Positions 37,124 to 48,837 are shown, numbered from the stretch's first letter. The stretch is DNA of 64,000 nucleotides from Vombatus ursinus (GCF_900497805.2 NW_020954557.1:35006324-35070323), one strand, 5' to 3'. Numbers and translations are program-made. Notes: generated by a model not told the origin, from the sequence alone.

Positions 37124-37257
37124 TATGTGTGCATGTATGTATGTATGTATAACCTATTTATCTATCATCTATTTCTATTACCTATCAGTCTCTATCATCT
37201 GTTTATCTACCATCTGCCTACTATGTGTCTGTCTACCTTCTATCTACTATCTATCTA
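37124..37257 (+). repeat. (ATGT)n/(TATC)n tetranucleotide microsatellite
   Basis: gtgcatgtatgtatgtatgt is followed by imperfect tatc/tctg units up to ctatctactatctatcta. It separates the two inverted SINE copies. Confidence 0.85.
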
Positions 37258-37500
37258 GGCAGGTAGGTGATGCAGTGGCTAGAGCACTGGGCCTGGAGCC
37301 AGGAAAACCTGAATTCAAATCTGGCCTTGGACACAAGCTTTGTGACCCTGGACAAGTCACTTAACCCTCTTTGTCTCAGTTTCCACATCTGTAAAATGAG
37401 CTGGAGAAGGAAATGGCAAATCACTCCAATATCTTTGCTAAGAAAATCCCAAATAGGGTCATGAAGAGTCAGACACGACTGAAATGACTGAACAACAAAT
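37258..37500 (+). mobile_element. Composite marsupial SINE (right arm of an inverted pair)
   Basis: ggcaggtaggtgatgcagtg head, cctgaattcaaatctggcct (box B), tgtgaccctggacaagtcac, ctggagaaggaaatggcaaa, tcatgaagagtcagacacga and the terminal ctgaaatgactgaacaacaa. The terminal motif differs from the A-tailed short SINE and may reflect a different (RTE-type) LINE partner; that is inference. Confidence 0.88.
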
Positions 37501-37924
37501 AACTCTCTCTCTTTCTCCATGGTCTTCTGACTTGGGAAGAAAGATAATTGAGGGTTACAGTGCTGAGTACCCACCTACACCCTGCACAAACTGCCCTGTC
37601 CTTTGGCATCCTTAGGATTCATTAGAGTCTCATGCCTCATTTTCAGTTTATTACTACTTTGGGGGATATTCTATCAAGCCCCTCATTCTCCACACAAACC
37701 TGCCTTTGTCATGCTCAGTTCTATCTCTTTTTTCTTTCTCATTTCCTTTCCCCTTCCTGTCCTCTCTTCTACTTCTGATCTACTCTACCCCCTTGCCAGA
37801 GTCCAAGGAGAACTGAATCAGGAAAAAGGCAACTAGAAGTGGAGAGTTCTCCAATATTACTGTGGTCTGTGATATTTTATGTAACTTTCCAACTTCAATT
37901 ATTTTAACAGTGCAATAAATATTT
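37501..37924. other. Unassigned intergenic DNA
   Basis: Pyrimidine-rich patches; nothing identified. A 77-codon hydrophobic frame at 37,603-37,836 shows no family features. Confidence 0.4.
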
Positions 37925-37990
37925 CCAATGCTGAAACAAATCTACCTATTTATCTATGTCTATCATCTCTCTATCTATCATCTCTGAGAA
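37925..37990 (+). repeat. (TATC)n-like microsatellite, short
   Basis: ctacctatttatctatgtct followed by atcatctctctatctatcat. Confidence 0.7.
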
Positions 37991-38639
37991 GAACTACAAT
38001 AACATAAATAAAAACAATACCAAAAGGCAGTTGAACTTGTACTACTTGCAACGACCAACTTTGGTCCTAAGAAACTGGCAAAACACTCTTACCTCTATAA
38101 GGTCAAGGAGTGGTTGACAACATGCATAGAATGTTGTATCCATGCTCATATCATTTTGTTGTTACTTTTGTTTAATTATTTCTTTTAGCTTCAAGGAAGG
38201 GTTCAAGGGTGTGTGTGGTAGGGAAGGGGTCAGATATTAAGAAATTACTAACATATTTTTAAAAAGGATAAATTAGGTTACTCTGCCATGTTTCATTTTT
38301 GAGGACACCTCCTTGTGATCTTGTTTTCCTTTATATATATTCATTAAATCATCTTTTTAGAGATAATGAGAATTTTGTCAGAAATTTTAACAAATCTCAC
38401 TGGCCTATAGTTTACATCCAGAAGGTATTGGAAGAGTTCCCCGTCTATTTACTTTTCCTCTTCATGTCAGAATCATTTCTATTTTTGTCTTTCAAATTTT
38501 ATTTTTCAGAGTTTCCATTCCCCCTAACATGATTTGCCATGGGATCTTACTATCCCTCTATCTATCAAAATCAAAGGTATATGTCTGGCTATTCCTGGCT
38601 TCCCTCTCCTCTGTCACAAACACTAAAATGGAGTGGTCA
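37991..38639. other. Unassigned intergenic DNA
   Basis: No clear element; 38,290-38,560 may be an old repeat that I cannot name. Confidence 0.35.
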
Positions 38640-39480
38640 CTTCTCCCTAAGATTCTTTCTAATTATTTCTATCTTAGTAATTAATGAGTAACTTAATTGA
38701 GAACGGATTTTCCTCTCGTACATTCCTTCATATTTTGTAGGACAAAAATCACTTATTTCATGTCTATCAAAACATGATCAATTTTGTGATTTTTCTGATG
38801 TCATTTCATGTTTATGTTGTTTAGATCCTTCAAGCTCTCTTCTTGAAGAAGAATAATATAGGCGTGAATTTTCTTCATAGTCTAAAAGTTTTGTTCTCTA
38901 TTGTTTCTTACCTCTTCATCATGCTTTTCAACATCATTTTTGCTATCCTCCCCTATGCCCACGTTTATATTAAGTTACTGAGTATTAACATAAATATGGA
39001 TTTAATTTGAAAGACCTTAGCAAAATTTTTGCAAAACTTCTGTACTTCATCTCTCTGTGACAGATTTTGGCACATACGCTGCAATTATCTACATATTGTA
39101 TTGTTTTTGTTTTTTTGTAAGTGCTTATCTTGAGTACCGCAATATGAGAGGAACAAATGCCTCATGAAATTATGTGTCTTGCTCTTTTGGATGTGTGATA
39201 AGACTAACTCCACCCACTAACCTTTTACCTCTCCTAGGAGAAGTTATGAGCCATCTTTCCATTTAATTACAACTTCCTTTTTTTCTAGTTTCATTTATAG
39301 CAAAAATATGAAAGCTGAGATGATTTCTTCCTGTAGTATTTCCACCCACTAGTCAGAGGATAAAGGATCTCACATTTAGAGTAGCAACAGCTCTTAATGT
39401 TTATAAATGATTTAGGCACTGTGTGATTCTTAAGAACTTCTGCTTCTTTTCCCATCCCTCTGCCACCATCAGAGCAGAAG
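38640..39480 (-). mobile_element. RTE-clade LINE fossil, endonuclease region
   Basis: On the minus strand the order is LNVRSL (39,361-39,385, the start of an AP-type endonuclease of the RTE kind), then EEIISAFIF with AINETRKKGSC (compare LQET/SETR), then GKRLVGGVSLITHPKEQD near 39,190-39,230, then FHEAFVPLILRYSR. Further downstream is a DRHEISDF stretch where RTE proteins have a DH(V/I)L motif. Several frameshifts and stops separate these pieces. RTE elements move themselves and, in some mammals, SINEs. The assignment is by motif order only. Confidence 0.6.
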
Positions 39481-40490
39481 TAGAAGGAACCACACAGGAC
39501 TAAAGACCATTTGATATTTTTCTTTGTTTCATGGGTTGCCATGGCCAAAGAATTTTTCACCAAGTGACTAGCCTACTGGTGATGAGTCTATCTATATTTA
39601 GCTGGATGGGTCTTTGGAACATACACATAGCATATTTCTGCTTATACTCAAAACATTTCCAGTATGATAAAAACAAAAAATAAAAAACTTCCGGAGTTGT
39701 GACCCATTTACGGAACCTTTCAGAATTGAGGGTCACCTCCATGCCTTAATGAGGCATCAGTATATGGGAGCAATGGGATTAAGGGATTCATTAGAGGGCT
39801 AAATCTTGGCAAAGAGAAAGGCCACCCTCTCTTCAGAGATAAGAGTAAGATAAGAGAAAAAGAGTATAAAGATAGAGATTTTTTTTGAAGTGTGGAATAG
39901 GGTAAATGAGGGAATTCAGAAATTATGGCCTTAAATCATTCATTAAAATATGAAATAATAATACCTGCTGAAAATGAGGGTGTGGATATGGTATAGGGGG
40001 CTTGAGGAGGGAAAAAAAGGTTTAGAACAGCAAATAAGGTAAATAGGATGGAGAGTTAACTAAGGAAAATAAAAATAATGTTATGTAGTCATGATGGTCT
40101 ATAGGAATTTAAATAACATGTATAGTGGGGCCAGCTGGCCAAGAGAGATGACATGCTGGATCAGAAGTAATGCAAGTATATCTCTCTTCATGGCTGTAGC
40201 TACCTTTAATATATTTGTGCATCCATCTTTGTCTATATATCAGCAAATCAATATTTATGTTATACATGGGCATAAAGTTATGTGTTTATTAAGGTATGGG
40301 GCTGAACAGTCACTGTCTCTAATCAGAATGCATTGAGTTTCATCATAGCATAACAGTGTTTACAGGGGTATGCTGGGAAATGTTTAACAAAACATTTTGT
40401 TAAAACATTTGACTCTCCAAACCCCCCAGAGCATTTTAAAGCATAATCTGCATTGTTACCATTTTGTCTACCACTATCTCAAGTCTGGAC
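39481..40490. other. Unassigned DNA, perhaps RTE 5' end at left
   Basis: 39,481-39,640 may extend the RTE fossil upstream (MATHETKKN frame). The remainder, 39,640-40,490, shows nothing recognisable. Confidence 0.35.
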
Positions 40491-41116
40491 CAGAGGTTCC
40501 CAAACTTATTTGGCCTACTGCCCCCTTTTCAAATAAAAAACAAAAATTACTCATTGTGCTCCGGGAAATCTATTTTCTTTAACCCTTTAATTTTTTTGGA
40601 ATTTGTGTCATTTCAAAAACTTACAAAATATTTTTAAATGACACATCTTAAATGTAATAATTTATTATAAATTTGTGGGATTGTTTTCCTCCATTAAAAT
40701 TTTGATGATGCAATATTGTATCATATAACCATATAATATTGTATTGTAAACAATTCATTACACATACATATTCCTGCCAATGCATACTGGACTTCCCAAC
40801 AATGTGGGAGACACTTGCCTGACAAAACTGACTTGTTAAGACCTGTTGATGGACTTGACCACTGATAAGTTATATCTTACATTTTGTGTGTTTATTTGGA
40901 AAATAATGTAATCACTATGACTTTAACTCTGTTGCACAACAGATGAAACATGTAAGAATGTTTTTTTCAAAATTTTCTTCTCTTCTCTCTTTATGCTTCC
41001 ACTGGCCCCCTTATTTTTAATTCAATGAGTCCCAATTACTCCTGAGGCTACCACCATCCCTCTGAATAGTTCCAGGATCCCCTAGGAGGCATTATCACTC
41101 ACTTTGGGAATCTATA
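40491..41116 (+). mobile_element. hAT-type DNA transposon remnant, 626 bp
   Basis: Left end cagaggttcccaaactt and right end actttgggaatctata are imperfect inverted repeats. Flanks gtctggac (40,483-40,490) and gtctagat (41,117-41,124) match at 6 of 8, as expected for hAT. The interior is A+T-rich without a transposase frame, with the sub-terminal wording ggcctactgccccctttt and tccactggcccccttattt near its two ends. It is a non-autonomous or deletion derivative. Confidence 0.72.
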
Positions 41117-41450
41117 GTCTAGATAATCAATGAAACAAGGAATCAAGCCTGATTTGTAGTATTCACTGATTTCCAAGGTGTAAAATCTTCACACTGAAAA
41201 TTTAACTGACTCTCTCAAGTCAGTATGAGTTGGTTCCAGTGTACTTGTGTGTGTATGTGTGTGTGCAACAAACATAGTATAAAATGTATGTCTGACTAAA
41301 ATGATGTATTTTATGCCACAGGATCTCAAACCAGAGTTGTTTTCACTGTATACTTCCATTCCATTAATCCAACCATTCCACTTTCTAGTAAAAACACCTA
41401 GAAAGCCCTCCATCCTCATTTCTACCTCTGAGGATCCTTATCTTCCTTAG

Positions 41451-41680
41451 TCAGCTAGGTGGTGCTGTGGAGAGAGGTTTGGGTATGCAATCAGAAAGAT
41501 TTGAGTTCAAATGCAGCCTTAGAGACTCACAACCTATGTGGCCCTGGGCAAGTCACTTAACCTTTGTCTACCTCAGCTTCATTAATTATAAAATAGGAAT
41601 AAGAATAGCACCTACTTCCCATGGTTGTTGGGGAAGGATACACTTAGCCAGGTAATCTAAAATTATATAGTAGTAAACAG
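41451..41680 (+). mobile_element. CORE/MIR-type SINE
   Basis: tcagctaggtggtgctgtgg head, gagttcaaatgcagccttag box B, tggccctgggcaagtcactt core, taaaataggaataagaatag and ggttgttggggaaggataca. Complete in order. Confidence 0.85.
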
Positions 41681-42335
41681 ACAGGGCAACCAGGAAATAG
41701 CTGTAGGAATAACCAGGCATAACTATGAAGAACCAGGGACTTGTTCTAGTGACCTATAAGGAATGATCTATATCTGTTGCTTCTCTCAGACAAAATAAAC
41801 AGCTATGTATACATTGTGAGATTACTGGAAAACCACTTCTATATTTTCTTACACATGAGAGAATGAAGAGGGTAGAAATATATTGAGGAGACAGAGCAAA
41901 ATTGATTTGGAGGAGACAAACAAAAGTAACTCTTTCTACTGCAGCTATTTCTCCTTTTTTCCTCTTCCCCTACTTGAATAGATTTCTCTATAAATGTGCC
42001 ATACCAATATTGGCTCTGGATCAATCTTTGAGTCAAGAAAGGGTCTGGAAAATGTTAGCTTATATACTAGTGGAATCATAAGAGACAAATAAACTCATGT
42101 GAGATATAATATATATATATATATCTTTCTATGAATATCATGAAGTAAATTAACCTTCACATAGATTATATACTCAATTTTCTATTATTTTTACTGAAAG
42201 ACTCTGATACATTTAAATATATAGCCAAGGGAACTAAATTAATTAAGATTTAGGAAAAGGATTTCAAAAGTATGTCACTAGTCTACATTAATGATGAAAA
42301 CAGAGGATTCACAAAATCTTCCTTTGGAAATCATA
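41681..42335. other. Unassigned DNA with a short (AT)n run
   Basis: A TA dinucleotide run at 42,106-42,124; otherwise nothing recognised. Confidence 0.4.
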
Positions 42336-42530
42336 GGAATGTAGATTTAGAACTGGAAAGGACCTTTAGGATCATCAGTCCAATCTCCCCATTTTGCAGA
42401 TAAGGAAACTAAGGTCCAGAAACATGAAGCGAATTGCCCACATTGATTAAAACAAAAAAGGGCACAATCAGGATTTGAATTCACAGCTCTCAATACAGAA
42501 CTCTTTCCACAGCACTGAAGCTTTGATTAT
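42336..42530 (-). mobile_element. MIR-like SINE (GGAAAGGACCTT subtype)
   Basis: Plus-strand order: gtagatttagaactggaaag, gacctttaggatcatcagtc, caatctccccattttgcaga, taaggaaactaaggtccaga and ggatttgaattcacagctct. The same subtype is present at 44,762-44,962 and partly at 11,270-11,390. Confidence 0.72.
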
Positions 42531-43221
42531 ATGATCTGTCAAATGTTCAATTGAACATCATTGTAATCATGGTATCACTGTATAGATATGGAGCTTTCAT
42601 CACTAAAAGATAGCATACCTCCTTAAACTGGACTTTGCTGATTGCTAAAACATTAACAGATTTTTCTTTTCTGTTGGTAGACGTGAATCTACCTCACTGC
42701 ACAGTGAAACAATCATAGCTTCTTCCTGAGAAGAGCATTGCTATGAGAAGAGCTTCACACCTACTACACACTTTCAGTGGTTCAGAGATTGTTCTCCTTC
42801 CCCTCTTCCTCTGATTCACATGCCTTTACCCTCCATTTGTGTGAGGATGATTAACATTCTCTTCTGTCTCCTCAAAGTAGTCTTCTTCTTGGAGCACACC
42901 TCTCTTTTCTTTCTACTCTTTTCAAACTTTCAGTGTAAGAGAATACAGAAATATCCTTTTAATTATCTCACACTTTCCCCTAGTTAGAAGACTAAATCAC
43001 TAGATCTATCTAGCTATCTGTCTGTCTGTCTGTCTGTCTGTTTCTCTATTTTCTCCAAGAAAAATACAGATATAGATCATTCCCTATAAGTTACTGGAAC
43101 AAGTCCTTGGTTCTTTTTGGCTATGCCTGGTGATTCCCACAGCTCTTTGCTATAACTAAATCCTGGTTGCCGTGTTTGTCCACTGTATCTCCCAGGCTCT
43201 TAAACTGGCTTCACATAACTT
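42531..43221. other. Unassigned DNA with (TCTG)n
   Basis: A ctgtctgtctgtctgtctgt microsatellite at about 43,004-43,045; otherwise unassigned, with pyrimidine-rich patches. Confidence 0.5.
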
Positions 43222-43238
43222 TAGATTACCTGATAGAG

Positions 43239-43404
43239 GGGCGGCTAGGTGGCACAGTATATGGAGCACCAGCCCTGGAGTCAGGAGGTCCTGAGTTCAA
43301 ATCTGGTCTCAGACCAGACTCTTGACACTTACTAGCTGTGTGACCCTGGACAAGTCACTTAGCCTCAAATGTCTTGCCAAAAAGAAAAAAAAAAGAAAGA
43401 AAGA
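43239..43404 (+). mobile_element. Young tRNA-derived marsupial SINE
   Basis: Starts ggcggctaggtggcacagta with box B gagttcaaatctgg, core gctgtgtgaccctggacaag, and ends in a long A-rich tail. It is flanked by a perfect 17-bp duplication, tagattacctgatagag, at 43,222-43,238 and 43,405-43,421. The perfect repeat and the intact order indicate a comparatively recent insertion. A short internal repeat, tctcagaccagactcttgac, suggests a small local duplication in the body. Confidence 0.95.
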
Positions 43405-43421
43405 TAGATTACCTGATAGAG

Positions 43422-44761
43422 AGTATCCTGCTCCATACTATCTGGATTTTCTTGAGATCAATAATTCTTAGTCTTATTGATGTATATGACAAACAGTAGA
43501 TGCTATCTGTTAGTCTTCCAAGATAGCCTTGCTGAAGAATGCCATAGTCCCTCATCCTTTCCTACCTCTTCATTTTCTATTGCTTTCCTCTCTTTCCTTC
43601 TCCATTCTAATGAGAGGAGTGGAGTGGGCAGCTTTTTGCCTCACCATACCACTGCTAAATTTACTTCAGATAGAGGTCTTTACCACCTAGACAACGTGGT
43701 CCTGCTTGATCAGGTATGTGCTTCTACTGGGTACTTCACAACTATAAATGTTGTAATATGCAGTATTCAAGTAAAACAATATGCCACAGCAATAATGCAG
43801 TGTTTAATAGACATTGATTCTCATTCCTGTCAACAAGTATTTATTTTGCACCTTAAAGTGGATCGGTTGGTTTCAGGCTATTTTTTTCTCAAGATCTAGT
43901 CATTGAGTTGAGTGTTTTGTTTTGTTTTCCTAATTTTGACTTTCTTCAGGACGTGTAGAAAAATCATTAAACTGTTTAGTTTCCTTTGTCCTATGTGGGG
44001 CACAGAAAAACAAAAAAGAAAACTTAGGGTCAGTTGCCAGATGCTGCAATCTCAGGTGAATTGATCAGAAATTTAAAAATCAATTCTGGACCAAAATGAA
44101 CAAATTGGGTCAATTAAGACTAAAAAATAAAATAAAGTTTACAGAGATAACACTTTATTTTACTTACCAAAATAGCAAAATGTCTCTTTTTTATCATTTT
44201 GTTTAATAATATGATTAAATTCTACTTCTTTTTTTTATTGCAAAGTAAGGTTGTTTCATGTTTGAGACATGCTTTCAACCCAAAGGTTTGCCAAGGGAAG
44301 CAAGTTGCCTGTTAACTCCCACAAACAACTCATTTAGGGGCAATGTTTATTTTAAGTAGTTAAATAATGATGCAAAACTCTTTGGTGCTAGATTTCATAC
44401 CCTTCTATAATGTTTGCCATTTTGGAGTCAATTTCTTTCCCCCCACTTGTAAACATTTTTTAATGAAGAATTTAAATGCATGCAACCATATGTCTCTTTC
44501 GCAAACAACATCTATTCAGAGAAAACAAAATCCCCAGTAACCATTTGGCTTACGCATTGTGTAAAATAATATCATGGGTAAAACTCATCCTAGTGCACTC
44601 ATCAATGTAAAATGTAATGTTAGCTACATTTCAGACAAATATAGGTTATTCATGGCTACACTATACTGCAAATACTTTTTAAATGTCATAAATGGAGATC
44701 TCGTTTAAAACATAAGGTCTATACCTGAAGCTTTAAGTTTATTGGGGAAGTCAACACTTAA
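43422..44761. other. Unassigned, repeat-poor DNA
   Basis: I recognise no repeat here. A 140-codon plus-strand frame (43,477-43,899) has no known domain and a composition like its surroundings. The part 44,230-44,740 reads like unique sequence and could be conserved non-coding DNA. Confidence 0.4.
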
Positions 44762-44962
44762 AGAAAAACAGAATCAATGAATTTTGGAATTGAAAGCATC
44801 TTTAGCTATCATCTGCTCCAACCTCCTCATTTGCATATGGGGAAACTGAGAGCCAGAAAAAGGAAATGATTTACTAAAGGTCACATGATTAGCTTACTTG
44901 TGTGACAAAGATGGGACTAAAATCCAAATTTCTGTGTCTGCAGGAATCTCCTTCATACATAG
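44762..44962 (-). mobile_element. MIR-like SINE (same subtype as 42,336)
   Basis: ttttggaattgaaagcatct, ccaacctcctcatttgcata, tggggaaactgagagccaga and aaaggtcacatgattagctt are in the order of the reverse-complemented SINE. Confidence 0.72.
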
Positions 44963-45044
44963 ATGGTGGCCTGACCATCTATTATTATTATAAATTATGC
45001 TTTCCTAAGTTCAATGACTCACTTAAGGAAAACTATGTCTACAG

Positions 45045-45480
45045 AAGGGCATGACAGAGTCTCAAATTCACGCTATATGAAAACGCATCCACAAAAAGAA
45101 TTGAGGATGTTTAGACTGAAAAGGGCGAAACACTAGCTTTCTTCTAGTGTTTGAAAGGCTGTCACAAGGCAGAGAGGTTGGACTTGTTCTACTTGTCTGT
45201 TAAATATGGAACTAAGAGCATTGGAGTGGAAACTGCAATGTGGCAATTTTAGGTTTAGTGTCAGGAAGAACTTTCTAAACATTAGAGCTGTGCAAAAGCA
45301 GAATGAACTACTTTAGGAGGTAGTAGATCCCTCCACCCTCTCCCCTGATGTCCTCAAGCAAAGGCTGGGGAACGAACCATCAAATTTATGGAGAAAGGAT
45401 TTTTGTTCAGGTATAGGTTTGACTACAAGGTCCCTAATGGCCCTTCTATCTCTGAAATTCTGTGGCTTTGGAAATCAGCA
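45045..45480 (+). mobile_element. CR1/L3-clade LINE 3' end
   Basis: Sense wording in order: attgaggatgtttagactga, gaaaggctgtcacaaggcag, ggttggacttgttctacttg, gtgtcaggaagaactttcta, aacattagagctgtgcaaaa, tcctcaagcaaaggctgggg and tatctctgaaattctgtggc. This is the classical CR1/L3 3' UTR order and fixes the orientation of the two minus-strand copies at 3,480 and 21,655. Confidence 0.8.
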
Positions 45481-45784
45481 AGCTGGAGCATGTCAAGAGG
45501 AGAACAAGAAGGATGGTATTCCTCATCTTATAAATTCCTCATATTTCTTCACATCCTATCTCAAAGAATAAAAATTACTGCTATCAGACTTGTTCACCAA
45601 CATGCCATGTGCTCATTTTGTAGTCATAAAATAATTCTATTTGGGGTCTTCATATTTTTGAGATATTCTAAATACTCAAATCAAGTGATACACAGTGAGA
45701 CACAAATATTTGAATAGTACATGTGGTATTAACTTTCAGTCTGATTACCATAATCCTTTTCTAGAAGCAACTGAGCCAGGTTTT

Positions 45785-46058
45785 CTCCTGTCCTTTTCTT
45801 TATTCTCCACCTACCCCTTTAATATTCTCCCCTCTCCTTTGTTGTCTTTTCTTTTCTCTCATCCTTTCCTTTCCTTTATTCCATCCTTCCCTCCCTCTCT
45901 CTTTCTTTTCTTCCTTCCATCCTTTCTTTTTTTCCTTTCTTTCTTCCCTTCTTCCTTCCCTGAATCCCTCTTTCCCTTTCTCATTCCTATTTACCTTTTT
46001 TCCTCTCTCTCTTCCTCCCTCCCTCCCTCCCTTCCTTTTTTTTTTCTTTTCTCTGTCA
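45785..46058 (+). repeat. Polypyrimidine (TTCC/CTTT)n tract
   Basis: About 270 bases that are nearly all C and T with shifting ttcc, cctt and ctcc units. Low-complexity frames on both strands (lysine/glycine-rich on minus, phenylalanine/serine-rich on plus) are artefacts. Confidence 0.9.
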
Positions 46059-47388
46059 AGAAAGGTTTTATTTAACAATATATACTGGATTCAAAATTAG
46101 TGGTAATTATTGACCAGCCTATATATCTTAAAGACTTAGCTAAAAGGTAATAATTAAGGCAGAAAGTGTTTTTTTCTTTTTATGATTAATACAGAGCTGT
46201 AGCATGTTCATTTATATTCAAAGCTCTTTTTCCTCTGTTCTTATAGCAATATTCAGTGCATAAATGTAATCCTGGCAGGACCTGGATATGATTTGATTTC
46301 CCTGATAGAATGTTTGCTTTATGATCATTGAAATTTATTCTTCATACAATATTATTGATCTTACCTAGATTAGTCTGAGTATTTCCTCAATTACTCTATC
46401 ATTACAGCAGTGGCTACAGTTCTGATTTCCATGCCAGGTTTCTGTTTGGATATTGATATACATTGTGTTCTAAGTAATCTCTTTTTAAATGCAAGAATAT
46501 TGAACCACCACCACCAAACTTCCTCAGTCAAATTTGTTTTTGACATAATAAACCTAGGCATTGAATAGCATAAATCCTTTTAAAAAAAAAAGATTGGTAA
46601 CCATCTCAGTGTACTGGTAAGTATCTTAAAGATTGATTAAACAAGGGCCAGTAAATAGAACAAGACAAGATCAGCAGAGCTTGCCAGTAATTCAAGCAGA
46701 CCATTAGGTTATTTGGAGAAATCAATACTGCTCTGTATACGAAAATGGGTGTTAAAAGAAAGCCTCAATGTCATTAAAGACTTGGTAAATTGAATATTTG
46801 CACCTGACTATTAATATAGCACTAGACCAAAATAATGAAAATTTGAATACTTGGATTTAGGTAGGATTATTATTCCATGTAGCCCCATTTTCATCACCTC
46901 CTTTATAGAAGGTTTTTTTTTTCCCTTTTAGAACAAATGCCATATTCATGTGATGCACCAGAAGAACTGTGGCAGCAGTGAGGGAAAAGCTAAGATTATG
47001 AGAAAGAGCTGCCAAATGAAATATGAGGCCTGAAATGTTTGTGTGTTCTCTTGGTGTAGCTCTGAATGTGATCTCTTTTCACCTGCCTGCCACATGTGTT
47101 GGCACAACTGCTTCCCATTCATGGGAATGGATGATATGAAGAGCAAGCGAAAGGGCCCACCAGCCTCCACATACTCCATGCCCACATAATCCCCTAGTTC
47201 CCAGTTGCCTTTGCTAACAAACTGCTGCTATCAAATCTTTATGCTCCTTATTCCCTCTCCACCCATTTACCTCTTTCCCCTTGTATTTACTTTTTTTCTT
47301 CCTGTTTCCTCTCCTTCCCATATGGCATCCCTTTGAAATCTGTTCTCCTTCCAAACCTTCCTCATTCTCCTTCCCCTTTCTTCAGTTT
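46059..47388. other. Unassigned intergenic DNA
   Basis: No repeat or gene recognised. Confidence 0.4.
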
Positions 47389-47545
47389 TCTAAGCTATAA
47401 AATGAAAGGATTTGATTATGGTTCTTAACCTTTTTGTGTGTCCTGGGCCCCTCTGACAATCTGATGAAGCCTTTGGTCCCCTTCTCAGAATCATGTTTAA
47501 ATCCACAGGCTTACTGAGGAAACCAGTGGTATTATAATATCTATC
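47389..47545. mobile_element. SINE tail split by an hAT-type MITE (TTCTTAA family)
   Basis: 47,389-47,415 is a SINE tail (aagctataaaatgaaaggat). It is followed from about 47,418 by ggttcttaacctttttgtgt, cccctctgacaatctgatga, agcctttggtccccttctca and gaatcatgtttaaatccaca, the inverted relative of 6,912-7,054. The right end is obscured by the microsatellite that follows. Confidence 0.55.
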
Positions 47546-47592
47546 TACCTATCTACCATTTATCTGTCATGTATCTACAATCTATGTGCAGT
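47546..47592 (+). repeat. (TATC)n-like microsatellite
   Basis: atctatctacctatctacca with further imperfect units. Confidence 0.7.
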
Positions 47593-48179
47593 TATGCCTT
47601 CCACATCATGGGGGTTAGGGGTGTGGCATCCTCACTATCTGGAAAATCTTCATAAAAAATTTTGGTCCTTCTTTTGTAGAGAAGAAGTCTAAATTATTAT
47701 GGTATTAAAAGATAAAATATTGGTATTATATAATACCATACATATGTTTTATACATTTAAGAGTTTCTAGACTTCTTCTGTGTCATCTGCTGGCCTTCAC
47801 ATATCACCTTTGGCTTCCATAAAACTCCCAAAAATTCTTTCATTTCTTATGCCAACCCATGATATATTTAAACTGTAATGGGGAAAGTCACAATGTGAAA
47901 GGGATAACTATCACCTATTTATCAATCAACTATTTATCTATCATCTATCTATCCATCCATACACACATATTTTAAAAGTTACTAGCTAAACATTAGTAAT
48001 CTCTGGGATAGTTGATATTCTAGTTTTGATGTGCTATGAATCTAATTGGTGTTTTATTTTATTTTTTTAAATGTTGTATAAGGAAGAACTCAAAGCTCTT
48101 ACAGGAATTGGAAGGTCACAGGTGTAAATATCGACTCAGAATGTGGCTAGACAAGAGAGATAACTAGGAAAACTTACCT
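47593..48179. other. Unassigned DNA with short (TATC)n
   Basis: A ctatctatccatccatacac stretch near 47,935-47,965; the rest is not assigned. Confidence 0.4.
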
Positions 48180-48315
48180 ACTTGAGATTATTTAAATCCT
48201 ATCCATCACTTTGTGACCTTGCACAAGTCCTTCAACCTGTTTGAGCCTCTGCTAAATTAGGGGCTTAGACTAGATGGCCTCTGAGATCTCTTCCTGTTAT
48301 AGATATATGATCCTA
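48180..48315 (+). mobile_element. MIR-like SINE fragment
   Basis: ctttgtgaccttgcacaagt, ccttcaacctgtttgagcct, gacttagactagatggcctc-like wording and ctctgagatctcttcctgtt. Compare the tail at 19,418. Confidence 0.65.
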
Positions 48316-48351
48316 TGACTTTGTATACTGGACTTAGCTTTGTTTCTGTCT

Positions 48352-48445
48352 TTTCTACCACTACCACCACCACCAGCCCCATTGCCATCATTCAATGCCT
48401 AGATGATGATGATGTTGATGATGATGATGATGATGATCATCATCA
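48352..48445 (+). repeat. CAC and (GAT)n trinucleotide repeats
   Basis: ccactaccaccaccaccagc, then gatgatgatgatgttgatga and gatgatgatgatcatcatca. Confidence 0.85.
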
Positions 48446-48454
48446 CATTAATAA

Positions 48455-48665
48455 GAATTAGCATGTATATAGTTCTTTAAGGTTTGAAAAGAATTTTACA
48501 TATGTTACCACATTTTATCTTCCCAACAACCCTGTAAGGTGGGTTCAATTATTATCCTCATTTTTACAGATGAGGAAACCGAGCATAGAGGTTAAGGGAT
48601 TTGCCAAGAACCACACAGCTAGCAAGTACCTGTGACAGAATTGCTCTCTCCACCTGGCTGCCTGA
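48455..48665 (-). mobile_element. MIR-type SINE
   Basis: Plus-strand order tagcatgtatatagttcttt, tcttcccaacaaccctgtaa, ggtgggttcaattattatcc, cagatgaggaaaccgagcat and ccacacagctagcaagtacc. Confidence 0.82.
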
Positions 48666-48837
48666 ACCCCTAGAGGAGTAGTGGAAGGGGTTTGGTGCTT
48701 TAAAAAGCATCTAGATATTTTCAAACCCTCAAGCCATTTGGCCATTTTCAAGGCAATAGGATATGTAAAGATAATAGCCAAATGTATCTTACCCTTCAGA
48801 AATTAAAATCAAGTGGCAAATAAAATGTTCACTTTGA

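Noticed and set aside
43477-43899. 140-codon plus-strand open frame
   Set aside because: No domain, no splice or promoter context and composition like the surrounding non-coding DNA.
45800-46078. Lys/Arg/Gly-rich minus-strand and Phe/Ser-rich plus-strand frames
   Set aside because: Both come from the polypyrimidine tract.
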